Notes: generated by a model from the sequence alone, not told the origin. Shown: positions 43,153 to 52,113, counted from the stretch's first letter. The stretch: 64,000 nt of DNA from Saccharopolyspora endophytica (GCF_018070075.1 NZ_JAGPXE010000006.1:248001-312000); one strand, 5' to 3'. A program made the numbers and translations.

Positions 43153-43371
43153 GTGACAGTGATCCTTGCTTGCCGCCGCACAGGAACCCCTACTCAGCGA
43201 GTTATCCATCTCTGGGAAGCAGGCCAACCCGGGCCAAGGGTGGTCGCGTTGTGCGGGAACGAATCCACGCCTGCTCAGCTCGAACAGTGCGGGATGGTCG
43301 GCGTGCCGTGTGAAGTCTGCCTTCTGCGCACCGGCCACCTCCACTCCGCGCACGCAGGCGGACATGAGTGA
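43153..43371 (+). CDS. Small cysteine-containing hypothetical protein
   Basis: GTG 43153 follows GAGAGGTCC and gives 72 residues (VTVILACRRTGTPTQRVIHL). ALCGNE...QCGMVGVPCEVCLL holds four Cys in a C-x13-C-x6-C-x2-C layout that could bind zinc. A 27-codon frame (43073-43156) ends overlapping its start as GTGA and may be a coupling leader. Small proteins of this look recur in Pseudonocardiaceae, but I cannot name a family. It lies downstream of the toxin-immunity pair. Confidence 0.45.
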   Translation: MTVILACRRTGTPTQRVIHLWEAGQPGPRVVALCGNESTPAQLEQCGMVGVPCEVCLLRTGHLHSAHAGGHE

Positions 43372-43687
43372 GCAACCGCCCGCGATGGGCGCCGCGATCG
43401 CCGACCTCGAACGTGCCCTCGAGGGCCGCCCGGCCGCATTCCGCTCCGCAGACCCAGCGGCCAGGCCCGGCGCGCGGGCAGGTCATCGACCCCACCCCGG
43501 GCACCGAGCTGGCGAGAACATAGCCCGCGCCGGCGGAGTGGATCGAGGAGGCCGGGTCATCGTCACTGCGAACTGGGACTGGCGGGCTCTGCCGAGCAGC
43601 CGGTTGGTGCCCTTGTCCGTCCGCGGGTCAGGCTGGAACCAGCGTCGGTCGCCAGGCGCCGGTCCCTGCAGGGCTGAAGGTCACTGA
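43364..43687 (+). CDS. Hypothetical protein, weakly supported
   Basis: ATG 43364 overlaps the previous stop and gives 107 residues starting MSEQPPAMGAAIADLERALEGRPAA. The first 30 residues look coding; beyond that the composition turns to Arg/Gly/Pro and a frameshift may be present. No domain is recognised. DNA from 43688 to 43958 holds only short frames, one of which ends CTCGEQDHGGVD without support. Confidence 0.25.
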   Translation: MSEQPPAMGAAIADLERALEGRPAAFRSADPAARPGARAGHRPHPGHRAGENIARAGGVDRGGRVIVTANWDWRALPSSRLVPLSVRGSGWNQRRSPGAGPCRAEGH

Positions 43688-43958
43688 CCTGCCGTGATTG
43701 ATGCCGAAAGTCCCGGGCGCCCATACCGCCGGGCACGGCAGGCTGTCGGGTGCTGGGGATTGAAGGCGCGCGCCGCCGCCCACCATCAGGCGAACAGCAC
43801 GAGCAGTCATCGACCGCCTGTGGAGGGCTCATCGGCGTGGCACGCGGGTTCCACGCCTGCCCGGCAGCGCATCGCGAAGGGTGCACTTGCGGCGAGCAGG
43901 ACCACGGCGGCGTTGACCCGCTGACCCGCAGGCCGGTCTGACCCTCTACGTTAGAGGA

Positions 43959-44762
43959 GTGGTAGGAGGCGAGCGCGAGGAAACCCGGGGTAAGAACCAG
44001 CGGAACAAGCCCGCGGCGGACATGGCCGGCAAGGCGTTGACCTTGCTTAGCCTGCTTGGCGATTATCCTCACGGGGAGCAGCTGGCCCGGTTGTCGCGCG
44101 CGACCGGCTACCCGTTGACCACCACCCACAGACTCCTTCTCTCCCTGATCCGGCACGGCTACGTCGAGTACGATGAGGTCAGTCGCCGCTACTCGCTCGG
44201 GTTGCGAGTGTTCGAACTCGGACAGCGGGTTTCGCGCGCGCGGGGTTTCGCCGGCGTCGCGCTACCGGTCATGGAGAAGATCACCCGCGAAACGTCCGAG
44301 CAGACGCTGATGTCCGTGCTCGACGGGCACGAGCAGGTGTTCATCCACTCGGTGCTCGGCTCACAACGCATGCAGATCACCGGCCAGCCAGGCGCCCGTG
44401 GCCCCCTGCACTGCACGGCGATGGGTAAAGTCCTCGTCGCTTTCCAGTCGGACGTCGAGCGTGAGCGACTGCTTACGGAACTTTCGTTGCCGAGATTGAC
44501 CCCTCGAACGATCGTCGATCGCCCGGAGTTCAGAGCAGAGATCGACCGCGTGCGTGCCAAGGGCTACGGCACGACCGACGAAGAACACGAGACCGGCATC
44601 CTGGCTACCGCGGTCCCGATCTTCCGGCCGAACGGCGACATCACCGCCGCGTTGGCGCTCGTGGCTCCGGCATACCGGAGCTCTCTCGATGACCTCATCC
44701 GCTTCGTGCCGGTGCTCCAGGACGCGGCCCGCGAGCTGACCGCGCTGCTCCCTGCACACTAA
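43959..44762 (+). CDS. IclR family transcriptional regulator
   Basis: A 267-residue regulator. The winged helix is GEQLARLSRATGYPLTTTHRLLLSLIRHGYVEY; the effector domain has GPLHCTAMGKVLVAF, YGTTDEEHETGILATAVPIF and ALALVAPAYRSSLDDLIRF. GTG 43959 opens the frame; ATG 44022 (MAGKALTLLS) is a plausible shorter start, as neither has a strong ribosome site. It lies 235 bp before a FAD oxidoreductase-DhaKL operon whose promoter carries a near-perfect palindrome, its likely operator. Confidence 0.9.
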   Translation: MVGGEREETRGKNQRNKPAADMAGKALTLLSLLGDYPHGEQLARLSRATGYPLTTTHRLLLSLIRHGYVEYDEVSRRYSLGLRVFELGQRVSRARGFAGVALPVMEKITRETSEQTLMSVLDGHEQVFIHSVLGSQRMQITGQPGARGPLHCTAMGKVLVAFQSDVERERLLTELSLPRLTPRTIVDRPEFRAEIDRVRAKGYGTTDEEHETGILATAVPIFRPNGDITAALALVAPAYRSSLDDLIRFVPVLQDAARELTALLPAH

Positions 44763-44889
44763 CTACCCCGCCTGACACGCTCTTTCGTCGGCGCATCACC
44801 GTCGGGCCCGGCCGCGACGACGTCGAGTTCACCTGAATCGACCGCGCCCCGTGACGGGCTGATGCGGTCGGCCGCACCCCCACCTTCGG

Positions 44890-44935
44890 TTGACTCGCGT
44901 CACACCTAATCCCTACGATACGGAAGTTACTTCCG
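44890..44935 (+). promoter_or_regulatory. Promoter and palindromic operator of the FAD oxidoreductase-DhaKL operon
   Basis: TTGACT (44890-44895), an 18-base spacer and TACGAT (44914-44919) are followed at once by CGGAAGTTACTTCCG (44921-44935), symmetrical about its central base. GGAA-N-TTCC dyads are the usual IclR-family target, and the IclR gene is immediately upstream. The position over the start site suggests repression relieved by a pathway metabolite. Confidence 0.65.
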
Positions 44936-44996
44936 CGATGCGGTGGTTCTGGGACTGCCGCTGTTGGGTTGACGATCTACGCGACGGGAGACATCC

Positions 44997-46406
44997 GTGT
45001 CGGATTACCAGGACTATGACGTGATCGTGTTGGGCGGCGGAACCGCTGGGTCGATGGCGGCAATCGCTGCGGCGCGCACCGGGGCGCGCACGCTGGTCGT
45101 CGAGAAATACGGCTATCTGGGCGGACTGATGTCATTGGGCATGCACATGCTCGGCTCGCTCGACGGGGACGGGTACTGGGCGTTGGGCGGCTACGGCCGT
45201 GAGCTTCTGCTGGATCTGGTCGATTCGGGTTACGCGACCCGTCCGGACGTCGACTCGCTCTTCGGCGCGCTGAACGCGCAGGATCCTGAGGCGCTCAAGC
45301 TGCACGTCCTGAGGATGGCCGCCGATGCCGGGGTGGAGTTCCTGTTCCACTCCGTGCTGGTGGGCGCCACAGCCACCGACGGTCAGGTCAGCTCGATCTC
45401 GGTCGCCAACAAGGCCGGGATCGAGGAGTTGCGGGCCCGCACGTTCGTGGACTGCTCCGGTGACGCGGACCTCGTCGCTCGGGTCGGTGGCGAGTTCACC
45501 GCCGGTCGCGACGGCGACGGCCTGATGCAGCCGGTCAGCAACATCTTCAAGGTCAGCGGCGTCGACCTCGCCGCCACGTGGGACTACCTGGAAGCCCACC
45601 CGCAGGACCGCACCGCGCCGCAGGGATGGTCCGGCGAGGCGTACTCCATGGACTACATCCGCAACACCCCCGGCGTTCACTTTCTGGCCTTCCACCAGCT
45701 CATCAAGGCGGCGAAGAGCGCGGGCGACTTCTCAATCCCACGGCACAGTCTCGGCATCTACACCTTCCCCGACCGGGACGACGTGGGGATCAACCTCACC
45801 CGCGTGCACGGCATCGACGGCACCAACCCCCGAGACGTGTCGCGGGGTGAAGTGCTAACCCAGTTGCAGACACTCGAGAGCATCGACTTCCTGCGGAAGT
45901 ACGTGCCAGGCTTCGAGACCTGCTACCTGGTGTCGGCCCCACACCAACTCGGCGTCCGGGAGACCCGCCACATCGTCGGGTCGTACACGCTGACGAGGCA
46001 GGACGTGATGGATGGTCGGGACTTCGACGACCAGGTGGGTCGCGGCGCCTACCCCCTCGACATCCACGATGTCGCACCCGGCGAGCGCGTCCTGGGACAG
46101 CAGGTCGAGGGCGGCGGGATCACGCTGTGGAAACTCGCCCACTCCTACGGGATCCCACTGCGCGCCCTCATCCCGAACGGACTGCGGAACGTGACCGTCG
46201 GGGGCCGTTGCATCAGCGCCGACCACGAAGCGGCCGGATCCGTTCGCGGGCAGGCGGTCTGCATGGTCACCGGGCACGCCGCGGGGACGATCGCGGCCAT
46301 CGGGGCCAAGGAGGACTCGCCGGTCGGCGAGCTCGCCCCCGACGCGGTGCGCCAGGTCCTCCGCGAACAGTCGGCGGTCCTCGAGCGCACGGACCGGGCC
46401 GTCTGA
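44997..46406 (+). CDS. FAD-dependent oxidoreductase (FAD_oxidored family)
   Basis: A 469-residue flavoprotein from GTG 44997 behind GGGAG. It has the dinucleotide motif VIVLGGGTAGSMAAIAAARTGA, then LVVEKYGYLGGLMSLGMHML, a central ARTFVDCSGDADLVARVGGEF and the C-terminal GRCISADHEAAGSVRGQAVCMVTGHAAG. Members of this group are widespread in sugar-acid and polyol loci, but few are characterised. It precedes dhaK by 28 bp and probably oxidises the compound that becomes the kinase substrate. Confidence 0.88.
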   Translation: MSDYQDYDVIVLGGGTAGSMAAIAAARTGARTLVVEKYGYLGGLMSLGMHMLGSLDGDGYWALGGYGRELLLDLVDSGYATRPDVDSLFGALNAQDPEALKLHVLRMAADAGVEFLFHSVLVGATATDGQVSSISVANKAGIEELRARTFVDCSGDADLVARVGGEFTAGRDGDGLMQPVSNIFKVSGVDLAATWDYLEAHPQDRTAPQGWSGEAYSMDYIRNTPGVHFLAFHQLIKAAKSAGDFSIPRHSLGIYTFPDRDDVGINLTRVHGIDGTNPRDVSRGEVLTQLQTLESIDFLRKYVPGFETCYLVSAPHQLGVRETRHIVGSYTLTRQDVMDGRDFDDQVGRGAYPLDIHDVAPGERVLGQQVEGGGITLWKLAHSYGIPLRALIPNGLRNVTVGGRCISADHEAAGSVRGQAVCMVTGHAAGTIAAIGAKEDSPVGELAPDAVRQVLREQSAVLERTDRAV

Positions 46407-46434
46407 CCACGTTCCCGACGAGCCGGAGGAACTC

Positions 46435-47433
46435 ATGCAGAAACTGATCAACGATCCGGAGCGTTTCGTCGACGAGATGCTCGACGGCCTGCTCTTGGCC
46501 CATCCCGACCTGCTCAAGGCCTCGCCCGCCGACCGTCGAGTGCTGGTCCGGGCGGACTTACCGACACCGGGACGGGTCGGCATCGTCACCGGCGGGGGCT
46601 CCGGGCACCTTCCGGTGTTCCTCGGCTACGTCGGGACGGGACTCTGCACCGCCGCGGCCGTCGGCAACGTCTTCTCCTCGCCGTCCTCCGCCCAGTTCCT
46701 CGAAGCCACCCGCGCCGCCAACGGCGGCGCGGGTGTCCTCTACCTCTACGGAAACTACGGCGGAGACGTCCTCAACGTCGACCTCGCCGCGGACGCGGCC
46801 GAGGACGAGGGGATTCCCACTCGCTCGGTCGTGGTCAGCGACGACGTCGCCGCCGCGCCGCCCGAGCGTGCGGACGACCGACGAGGTGTTGCCGGCCTCT
46901 TCTTCGCCTACAAGTGTGCGGGCGCCGCCGCCGAACGTGGCGACTCCCTGGACGAGGTGGCCAAAATCGCCGGAACGGCGGCCGAGGCCACCCGATCAAT
47001 GGGGGTTGGGCTCTCCGCCGCGATCCTGCCGACGGTTGGACGGCCTACGTTCGAGCTGCAATCCGGCGAGATGGAGATTGGGATCGGGATCCATGGCGAA
47101 CCGGGTGTGCACCGGGGTCCGCTCGAGCCGGCCGATGCCGTGACCGAACGTCTCGTCGGGGCTATCGCCGAGGACCTCCAGCTCGGCACGGGCGACCGGG
47201 TGGCGGTGCTGGTGAACGGCCTCGGGGCGACCCCTCGAGAAGAGCTCTACATCGTCTACCGGCACACCCGTCATATCCTCGACGGGCTCGGTGTAACGGT
47301 CGAACACCCCTACATCGGGGAGTACGCGACCAGCCTGGAGATGGCCGGCGCCTCCGTATCGATCATGCGGCTGGACGCCGACCTCGCCGAGCTGCTCGAC
47401 GCGCCTGCCCGATCGCCGTTCTTCCAGCGATGA
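46435..47433 (+). CDS. dhaK: Dihydroxyacetone kinase DhaK-type subunit
   Basis: A 332-residue DhaK-fold protein. ATG 46435 follows GGAGGA. It has VTGGGSGHLPVFLGYVG around residue 53, LYLYGNYGGDVLNVDLA, and the substrate-binding His220 in GIGIHGEPGVHRG that forms a hemiaminal with the ketose carbonyl. With DhaL it phosphorylates dihydroxyacetone or, in catabolic homologues, tetruloses such as erythrulose. The symbol follows family usage; the true substrate is open. It overlaps dhaL by ATGA. Confidence 0.9.
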   Translation: MQKLINDPERFVDEMLDGLLLAHPDLLKASPADRRVLVRADLPTPGRVGIVTGGGSGHLPVFLGYVGTGLCTAAAVGNVFSSPSSAQFLEATRAANGGAGVLYLYGNYGGDVLNVDLAADAAEDEGIPTRSVVVSDDVAAAPPERADDRRGVAGLFFAYKCAGAAAERGDSLDEVAKIAGTAAEATRSMGVGLSAAILPTVGRPTFELQSGEMEIGIGIHGEPGVHRGPLEPADAVTERLVGAIAEDLQLGTGDRVAVLVNGLGATPREELYIVYRHTRHILDGLGVTVEHPYIGEYATSLEMAGASVSIMRLDADLAELLDAPARSPFFQR

Positions 47434-48095
47434 ACACAACAGAGCTGGTGTCGCTTCTGGACGGCACGTTCGAACGCCTGTCCAAGTACAAAGAGGAACT
47501 GTGCGAGCTCGAGTCGGCAACCGGCGACGGTGATCTCGGGATCACCATCGCCGCCGGTGCACGAGCCGCACGAGCGGGCTTGGCCGGACTGGACGAGCGG
47601 GCGACACCGGCCGAGCTCCTCCGAACAGTCGGCGACGCGTTCGCCAACGCCAACCCGTCCACCATGGGCGCCTTGCTCGGTGGCGCCCTGCGAGCGGCCG
47701 CCCGGACACTCGACGGCGAGTGGTCAATGGGACGTGCGCAAGCCCTGCTCCTCGCGCGAACCGCCGCCGAAAGCATCGCCACTAAGGGCAAGTGCGCCGT
47801 CGGCGACAAGACGATTCTCGACGCACTCGTACCGAGCGTGGACGCGTTGCGGGACGCGGGCGACGATCCGGCGACAGCACTAACCGAGATGGTGCGCGCG
47901 GCCCGAGACGCAATTGAAAGAACAACATCAGCAGTACCGCGTAAGGGACGCGCGGCCTGGGTCGGACAGCGCGGCGTCGGGCATCCCGACCCCGGCGCCA
48001 CCGCCTACCTCAGGTTGCTCGAATCCATGGCGGAGGAATGGCGTCGTGCCGCCGCCCCGCCCGGAGCGCACCGGAAAGGAGATTCCGATGACTAG
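47430..48095 (+). CDS. dhaL: Dihydroxyacetone kinase DhaL-type (ATP-binding) subunit
   Basis: A 221-residue DhaL protein. ESATGDGDLGITIAAGARA supplies the Asp residues that hold magnesium-ADP; NPSTMGALLGGALRAAA and GDKTILDALVPSVDAL are the other signatures, with RAAWVGQRGVGHPDPGA near the C-terminus. No PTS DhaM gene is nearby, so ATP rather than phosphoenolpyruvate is probably the donor, although DhaL and DhaK are separate polypeptides. It overlaps both dhaK and the MFS gene. Confidence 0.92.
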   Translation: MNTTELVSLLDGTFERLSKYKEELCELESATGDGDLGITIAAGARAARAGLAGLDERATPAELLRTVGDAFANANPSTMGALLGGALRAAARTLDGEWSMGRAQALLLARTAAESIATKGKCAVGDKTILDALVPSVDALRDAGDDPATALTEMVRAARDAIERTTSAVPRKGRAAWVGQRGVGHPDPGATAYLRLLESMAEEWRRAAAPPGAHRKGDSDD

Positions 48096-49359
48096 GCTGG
48101 TTCCACCGCTCCTACGACGCCTTGACAGGCGCAACTGGCACGCATTCGCCGGCACCTGGATCGGTTGGACCCTCGACGGGTTCGACTTCCTGGTGATCGC
48201 GTTCGTGCTCAGCAGCATCGCCGATGAGTTCGACATCTCGTTGGCCTCCGCGACGACGCTGGTGTCGGCGGCGTTCGTGAGCCGGTGGCTCGGTGCGGCG
48301 GTGCTGGGCAGCGTCGCCGACCGCATCGGCCGCAAGAAGACCATGATTATCGGAATCGTGATCTACTCAGTGGCCACCATGATGTGTGGGTTCGCATGGG
48401 ACTACTGGTCCCTGCTCGTATTCCGCCTGATCGTCGGCTTCGGCATGGCGGGCGAGTACGGCGCCGGCAGCGCGCTACTCATGGAGTCCTGGCCAGAACG
48501 CGATCGCCGAAAAGCCAGCGGGCTACTGATGTCCGGATGGGCAATGGCCGGAATCGTTGCCTCTCTTGCCTACGTCCTGATCGTTCCCGCCTTCGGATGG
48601 CGCGCCATCTTCTTCATCGGCATCATCCCCGCCGCGTCCGCCGTATATGTCCGACTCAAGGTCGACGAGAGCAGCGAATGGTTGCAACAAAAGGAACAAG
48701 GACGGACGAAGCGCATCTCCGTCTTCGAGATATTCCGCACCCGCTGGCTCGCCCCCTTCGTCCTCCTCACCATCGTCGAAGCCGGGATCTTTCTCAGCAA
48801 TTACCCTGTACTGTCCCTCATGCCGACCTTCCTGAAATCCCAGGGATACACCCCGGAGCTGGTCAGCGCGCTGATGCTCGTCGGCAGCTTCGGCTATTTC
48901 GTCGGCTGCTGCGGATCTGGCTTCCTGGCCGACAAGATCGGCTACCGCTGGGCCTTCCCAACCATGATGCTCACTTCCGTGGTCTTCATCCTGCCGGTCT
49001 TCTTCACCACCACCTCCACGGTCGCCCTCGGCGGCCTGATCTGGCTGGTCGAGGTGACAAATCTCGGCGCGGCAGGCCTCGTCGTCGGGTACGTAACGTC
49101 GTACTTCGCCCCCGAGGTTCGCGCAGCTGCGCTCGGTATGACTCATAACGTAGGATCGCTCGGCGGCGCGATCGCACCGGTCATCAGCACCGTGCTGGCC
49201 ACATCAATCGGACTCGGCCCTGCGATTGCGGTGGTGATGCTCGGCTCGGCGCTGCTCGTGACACTGGTCACTGGGCTGAACCTCCCTGATCGCGCCCTCG
49301 CCTGGGCGGAGCAACGAAGCGACCGGGACGACACCCTCGCAAGGGAGGCGATTTCCTGA
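48088..49359 (+). CDS. MFS transporter, sugar-acid/aromatic-acid symporter type
   Basis: A 423-residue, 12-helix MFS protein. ATG 48088 follows AAAGGAG and overlaps dhaL by 8 nt. It shows GWTLDGFDFLVIAFVLSSIA in helix 1 (the DGFD motif of AAHS/SHS proton symporters), loop DRIGRKKTMIIG and VGFGMAGEYGAGSALLMESW. It most likely imports the substrate of the FAD oxidoreductase-DhaKL pathway. The charged C-terminal tail is cytoplasmic. Confidence 0.92.
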   Translation: MTRLVPPLLRRLDRRNWHAFAGTWIGWTLDGFDFLVIAFVLSSIADEFDISLASATTLVSAAFVSRWLGAAVLGSVADRIGRKKTMIIGIVIYSVATMMCGFAWDYWSLLVFRLIVGFGMAGEYGAGSALLMESWPERDRRKASGLLMSGWAMAGIVASLAYVLIVPAFGWRAIFFIGIIPAASAVYVRLKVDESSEWLQQKEQGRTKRISVFEIFRTRWLAPFVLLTIVEAGIFLSNYPVLSLMPTFLKSQGYTPELVSALMLVGSFGYFVGCCGSGFLADKIGYRWAFPTMMLTSVVFILPVFFTTTSTVALGGLIWLVEVTNLGAAGLVVGYVTSYFAPEVRAAALGMTHNVGSLGGAIAPVISTVLATSIGLGPAIAVVMLGSALLVTLVTGLNLPDRALAWAEQRSDRDDTLAREAIS

Positions 49360-49373
49360 CCCACAAACGGCGG

Positions 49374-49399
49374 GTGCCGGCTGCTTGGCTAGCCGGTAC
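49374..49399 (+). terminator. Stem-loop after the DhaKL-transporter operon
   Basis: GTGCCGGCT (49374-49382) and AGCCGGTAC (49391-49399) form a 9-bp stem with one G-T pair and an 8-base loop, 15 bases after the MFS stop. It lacks a T tract, as is common in actinobacteria. A transcript end here fits, because only decayed DNA follows. Confidence 0.55.
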
Positions 49400-49439
49400 C
49401 GCTCCCCTGGGCGATCGGCCGTGTACGGCCACCGCGGGC

Positions 49440-49690
49440 GGCGCCCGGGGTGGCCGTACAGGTCGGTGAGGAACTCGATCAGCGAGTCGGTGTTGTAGCT
49501 GCCGTGTTCGGCCTGGAACACCAACACGGCCTGGCTACGATCAGGCCGGTAGGCCCGGCCGGCCGACATCGACATGCGGATCCAGCCGAACCGGTGCCGC
49601 AGCACCGGGGTCCGGCCGCGGAGGCCAGGTACCCGTGACCGCCGGGATCACGGAGAATCCGCTTTCGTCTTGGAAGCCGATCCAGCCCCT
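49440..49690 (-). pseudogene. IS630-type transposase fragment
   Basis: Minus-strand pieces GWIGFQDESGFSVIP and, in another frame, HRFGWIRMSMSA, AYRPDRSQAVLVFQ and SYNTDSLIEFLTDLYG match the catalytic region of IS630-like transposases, with the first DDE Asp in FQDESG. The N-terminal helix-turn-helix domain and the C-terminal DDE residues are missing, and the frame shifts once. It is a dead fragment at the left edge of a pseudogene cluster. Confidence 0.65.
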
Positions 49691-49692
49691 CG

Positions 49693-49900
49693 GCGCTGGG
49701 CTCGGTGCCGGCACCACCGCGGCCATCGCGATGAGTGGGATCGGCATCGCGCTGGGGGACATCCGCGCCAAGGCGGCGGGCTGGCCGCTGCACCGGCTGC
49801 TCGGCGGTGCAGCGCGCGCGATACCCGCCTACGCGGGCGGTGCCGCGCTCGGCTACGAACCGCTCGTCGCGCTCACCGACGAAGTGCGCCAACCTGTCGA
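49693..49900 (+). pseudogene. Enolase-superfamily N-terminal fragment
   Basis: Plus-strand reading gives TTAAIAMSGIGIALGDIRAK, AAGWPLHRLLGGAARAIPAY and GGAALGYEPLVALTDEV, the cap-to-barrel junction of mandelate racemase/enolase-superfamily proteins (usual form G-IA-LWDI--K). No active-site residues remain. It differs in sequence from the intact copy at 17484-18611, so it is the relic of another dehydratase. Confidence 0.65.
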
Positions 49901-50570
49901 GCCTGCTCAACCTCGACCGCTCGCTCGCAATCGTGCTGGTCGGCGCACTCGCCACGGCCTACGTCAGCGTCGGCGGCATGCGCTCGGTGGTCTACACGAA
50001 CGTCCTGCACGCACCGGTGAAGAGATCGGCATCATCGTGCTCGCCGTAGTGGCGGTCAACCGCGTCGGCGGCATGGGTGGGCTCACCAGCTCGCTGCCGC
50101 CGGACATGTTCTCGCTCGACGGCGTCGGTGTTTCGCAGATCCTTGCCTGGCTGAATCGCAGGAGTCGGCGCCACCTTCGCGACGCGGTACGTCGTGCAGG
50201 CCATCACCACCGTCGGAGACAGCACGAAGGCCCAGCGCGCGGGCTTCTACTCGGCGCTCATCCTCATCCCGTACGGCATCCTCGCCGCGCTGATCGGCGT
50301 GTGCGCGGCCGCGCTCTTCCCCGGCATCAAGAGTATCCAGGCCATGCCTGCGCTCATCGTGGAGCTCGACCCGCTGCCGATCGTGCTCGCCCTCTACGCC
50401 TCCGACGTGCTCGCGGTGGCCTTCCTCGCCAAGGCTCTGCGCGCAGCACTCGCGGTGCTGGTGCTGCTGATGTTCTACGCTCCGCGAGCTTGCGGGGCGC
50501 CGCGGACGCCGACCCCAGCGGCGGCCACGGTGGTCGGCTGCGGCTTCTCGCTGAGGCCGATAGGGCGAAT
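49900..50570 (+). pseudogene. Sodium:solute symporter fragment
   Basis: Plus-strand pieces in shifting frames read LAIVLVGALATAYVSVGGMR, IGIIVLAVVAVNRVGGMGGL, TRYVVQAITTVGDSTKAQRA and ILIPYGILAALIGVCAAALF. These are typical of SSS-family symporters (VGGM--V--TD-LQ, then the RYVVQ-AT---A--A segment). Several frameshifts, a missing N-terminus and a missing C-terminal part make it non-functional. It follows the enolase fragment in the same direction, as in a former sugar-acid locus. Confidence 0.65.
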
Positions 50571-50599
50571 TCGCCACCTATCATCTCCCGCGAAGCACC

Positions 50600-51080
50600 A
50601 CGGCATACCGCTGGGGCTGACGCCCTCGCCGTCGGTCTTCATCGCGGCCGCGGCACGGTCGACCCGGTCGTATCCGCCTGGCACCCACCACATTTGTCGT
50701 CTGACCGGCCCACGTCACCTCGCGGGACAAGGTGCTCGTTGGCGAGATGCCGAGTCGTCGCGGAAACTGTGGATCTCCGAGCACAGCTTCACCAGGTTCA
50801 CGTCCCAGAGCCGCACCAGTCGGCGACGTTCGCCCGCGACCTGGCGGCCTATCGGCGTGACGGCTTCGCCGTCGGCGCGCGAGAGTTCCATGATGGCGTC
50901 CATGGGTTCGCCGCCGGGGTAACCGACCGGGCCGGTGCCGGGGTGGCGGCGCTCTCCCTCACCAGTCTGGGCACCAGGCTCTCCCGCGGCGCGCGGAGAG
51001 AGATCGGTACCGTGGTGCGTGCTGCGGCGCCCGAGGTCTCTCGCAATCTGACGACGGGGCGTGCTCGGCATCGGTGACGA
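50600..51080 (+). pseudogene. IclR-family regulator remnant
   Basis: Plus-strand reading gives RPAHVTSRDKVLVGEMPS near 50705, corresponding to RLPAHATS-GKVLLAELP of IclR effector domains. After frameshifts it continues YRRDGFAVGAREFHDGVHGF and AAGVTDRAGAGVAALSLTSL, the usual C-terminal half. The helix-turn-helix is missing. It completes a set of decayed dehydratase, symporter and regulator genes in one direction. A long frame spanning 49635-51077 merely threads through these relics. Confidence 0.7.
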
Positions 51081-51096
51081 CACATAATCTTGGTCG

Positions 51097-51990
51097 CTAG
51101 GTGTTGTCGTGATTTTGCCGATGCCGCATGCGCTCGGCACTGGCGACGAAGTCCGCGACCAGCGGATGCGTGGCCAGCCGCGGCCAAGCCAGCGTGATCG
51201 GCACCCGCGGCGAGTCCGCGACGAGCCGGTAGCGGATCTGCGGGTGGGTGTAGAGCCGTCCGGTGGAGGCCGGTGTCAGTCCGACGCCCCGCCCCGCCGC
51301 GATCGCCTCCATCCACTCGTCGACGTTGCGGACCCGCACGACGGTGTCCGGCCGCCGGGTCGATTCCCACAGCTCGAGCGTGGTCGTGCCCGAGACCACG
51401 TTGATCACGATCGTCTCGCCCGCGAGATCTGCCAGTACGACGTCCTCGTCGGATACCAGCGGGTGATCCGCTGGCAGCGCCACGACGCGGGGTTCGTCGG
51501 CCAGCACCAGCGTCCCGAACCGAGGGTCTCCGGGGTCGCCTGGCAGGAAGCCCACGTGGGTGCGGCCGTCGTCGAGCCCGGCCACGGTGTCGTCGTAACG
51601 CCGGATCTCCACCGTCACATCCGGATGGGCGCGTTCGAAGTCGCGCACGATCGGCGCCGTGTACTCGGCCGTGGAGCCCCAGGTGAACCCGACCCGCAAG
51701 GCGGGTGATCCGCCGGTCGCGGCGCCGACCGCCTCGTCGAGCACGGCCAGCACGCGATGCACGTGCGGCAGAAACTGCTGACCGGCCGCGGTGAGCTGCA
51801 CTGTGCGGCGGTTTCGCAACAACAGGGCCGTGCCGACCAGACGCTCCAGCGACGCGACGGTGCGGCTCAGGGCGGGCTGGGTGATCTGCAGGTGCTGCGC
51901 GGCGCGGGTGAAATTGCGCTCCCGGGCCACGGCCACGAACGCGCGGAGATGCCTCATCTCCACTGCGTGCTCCGCCGGCATCTCACTCAT
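51097..51990 (-). CDS. LysR family transcriptional regulator
   Basis: A 297-residue regulator. The N-terminal helix-turn-helix is MRHLRAFVAVARERNFTRAAQHLQITQPALSRTVASLERLVG; the effector domain starts LRVGFTWGSTAEYTAPIV. Starts at 51990 or 51957 (MRHLRAF) are both possible. It is divergent from the DapA-like operon with a 123-bp gap, so it very likely controls that operon. The ligand is unknown. Confidence 0.93.
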   Translation of the reverse strand: MSEMPAEHAVEMRHLRAFVAVARERNFTRAAQHLQITQPALSRTVASLERLVGTALLLRNRRTVQLTAAGQQFLPHVHRVLAVLDEAVGAATGGSPALRVGFTWGSTAEYTAPIVRDFERAHPDVTVEIRRYDDTVAGLDDGRTHVGFLPGDPGDPRFGTLVLADEPRVVALPADHPLVSDEDVVLADLAGETIVINVVSGTTTLELWESTRRPDTVVRVRNVDEWMEAIAAGRGVGLTPASTGRLYTHPQIRYRLVADSPRVPITLAWPRLATHPLVADFVASAERMRHRQNHDNT

Positions 51991-52113
51991 GCGTCAGAAG
52001 CATAAGTGTTGCTGGATCGGCATTTCCACCCGCTCCGACCGCAGGCCTAGCGTCTTCTCATCGCTGATCCAACGAGGAGAGGCTGAGCTGGCAATGAGAG
52101 GACGTGACCGACG

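Noticed and set aside
49635..51077. 480-codon plus-strand frame that could be read as one fusion protein
   Set aside because: It runs in frame through unrelated relics (enolase, symporter out of frame, IclR C-terminus) and Arg-rich spacer; no single fold or ribosome site supports it.
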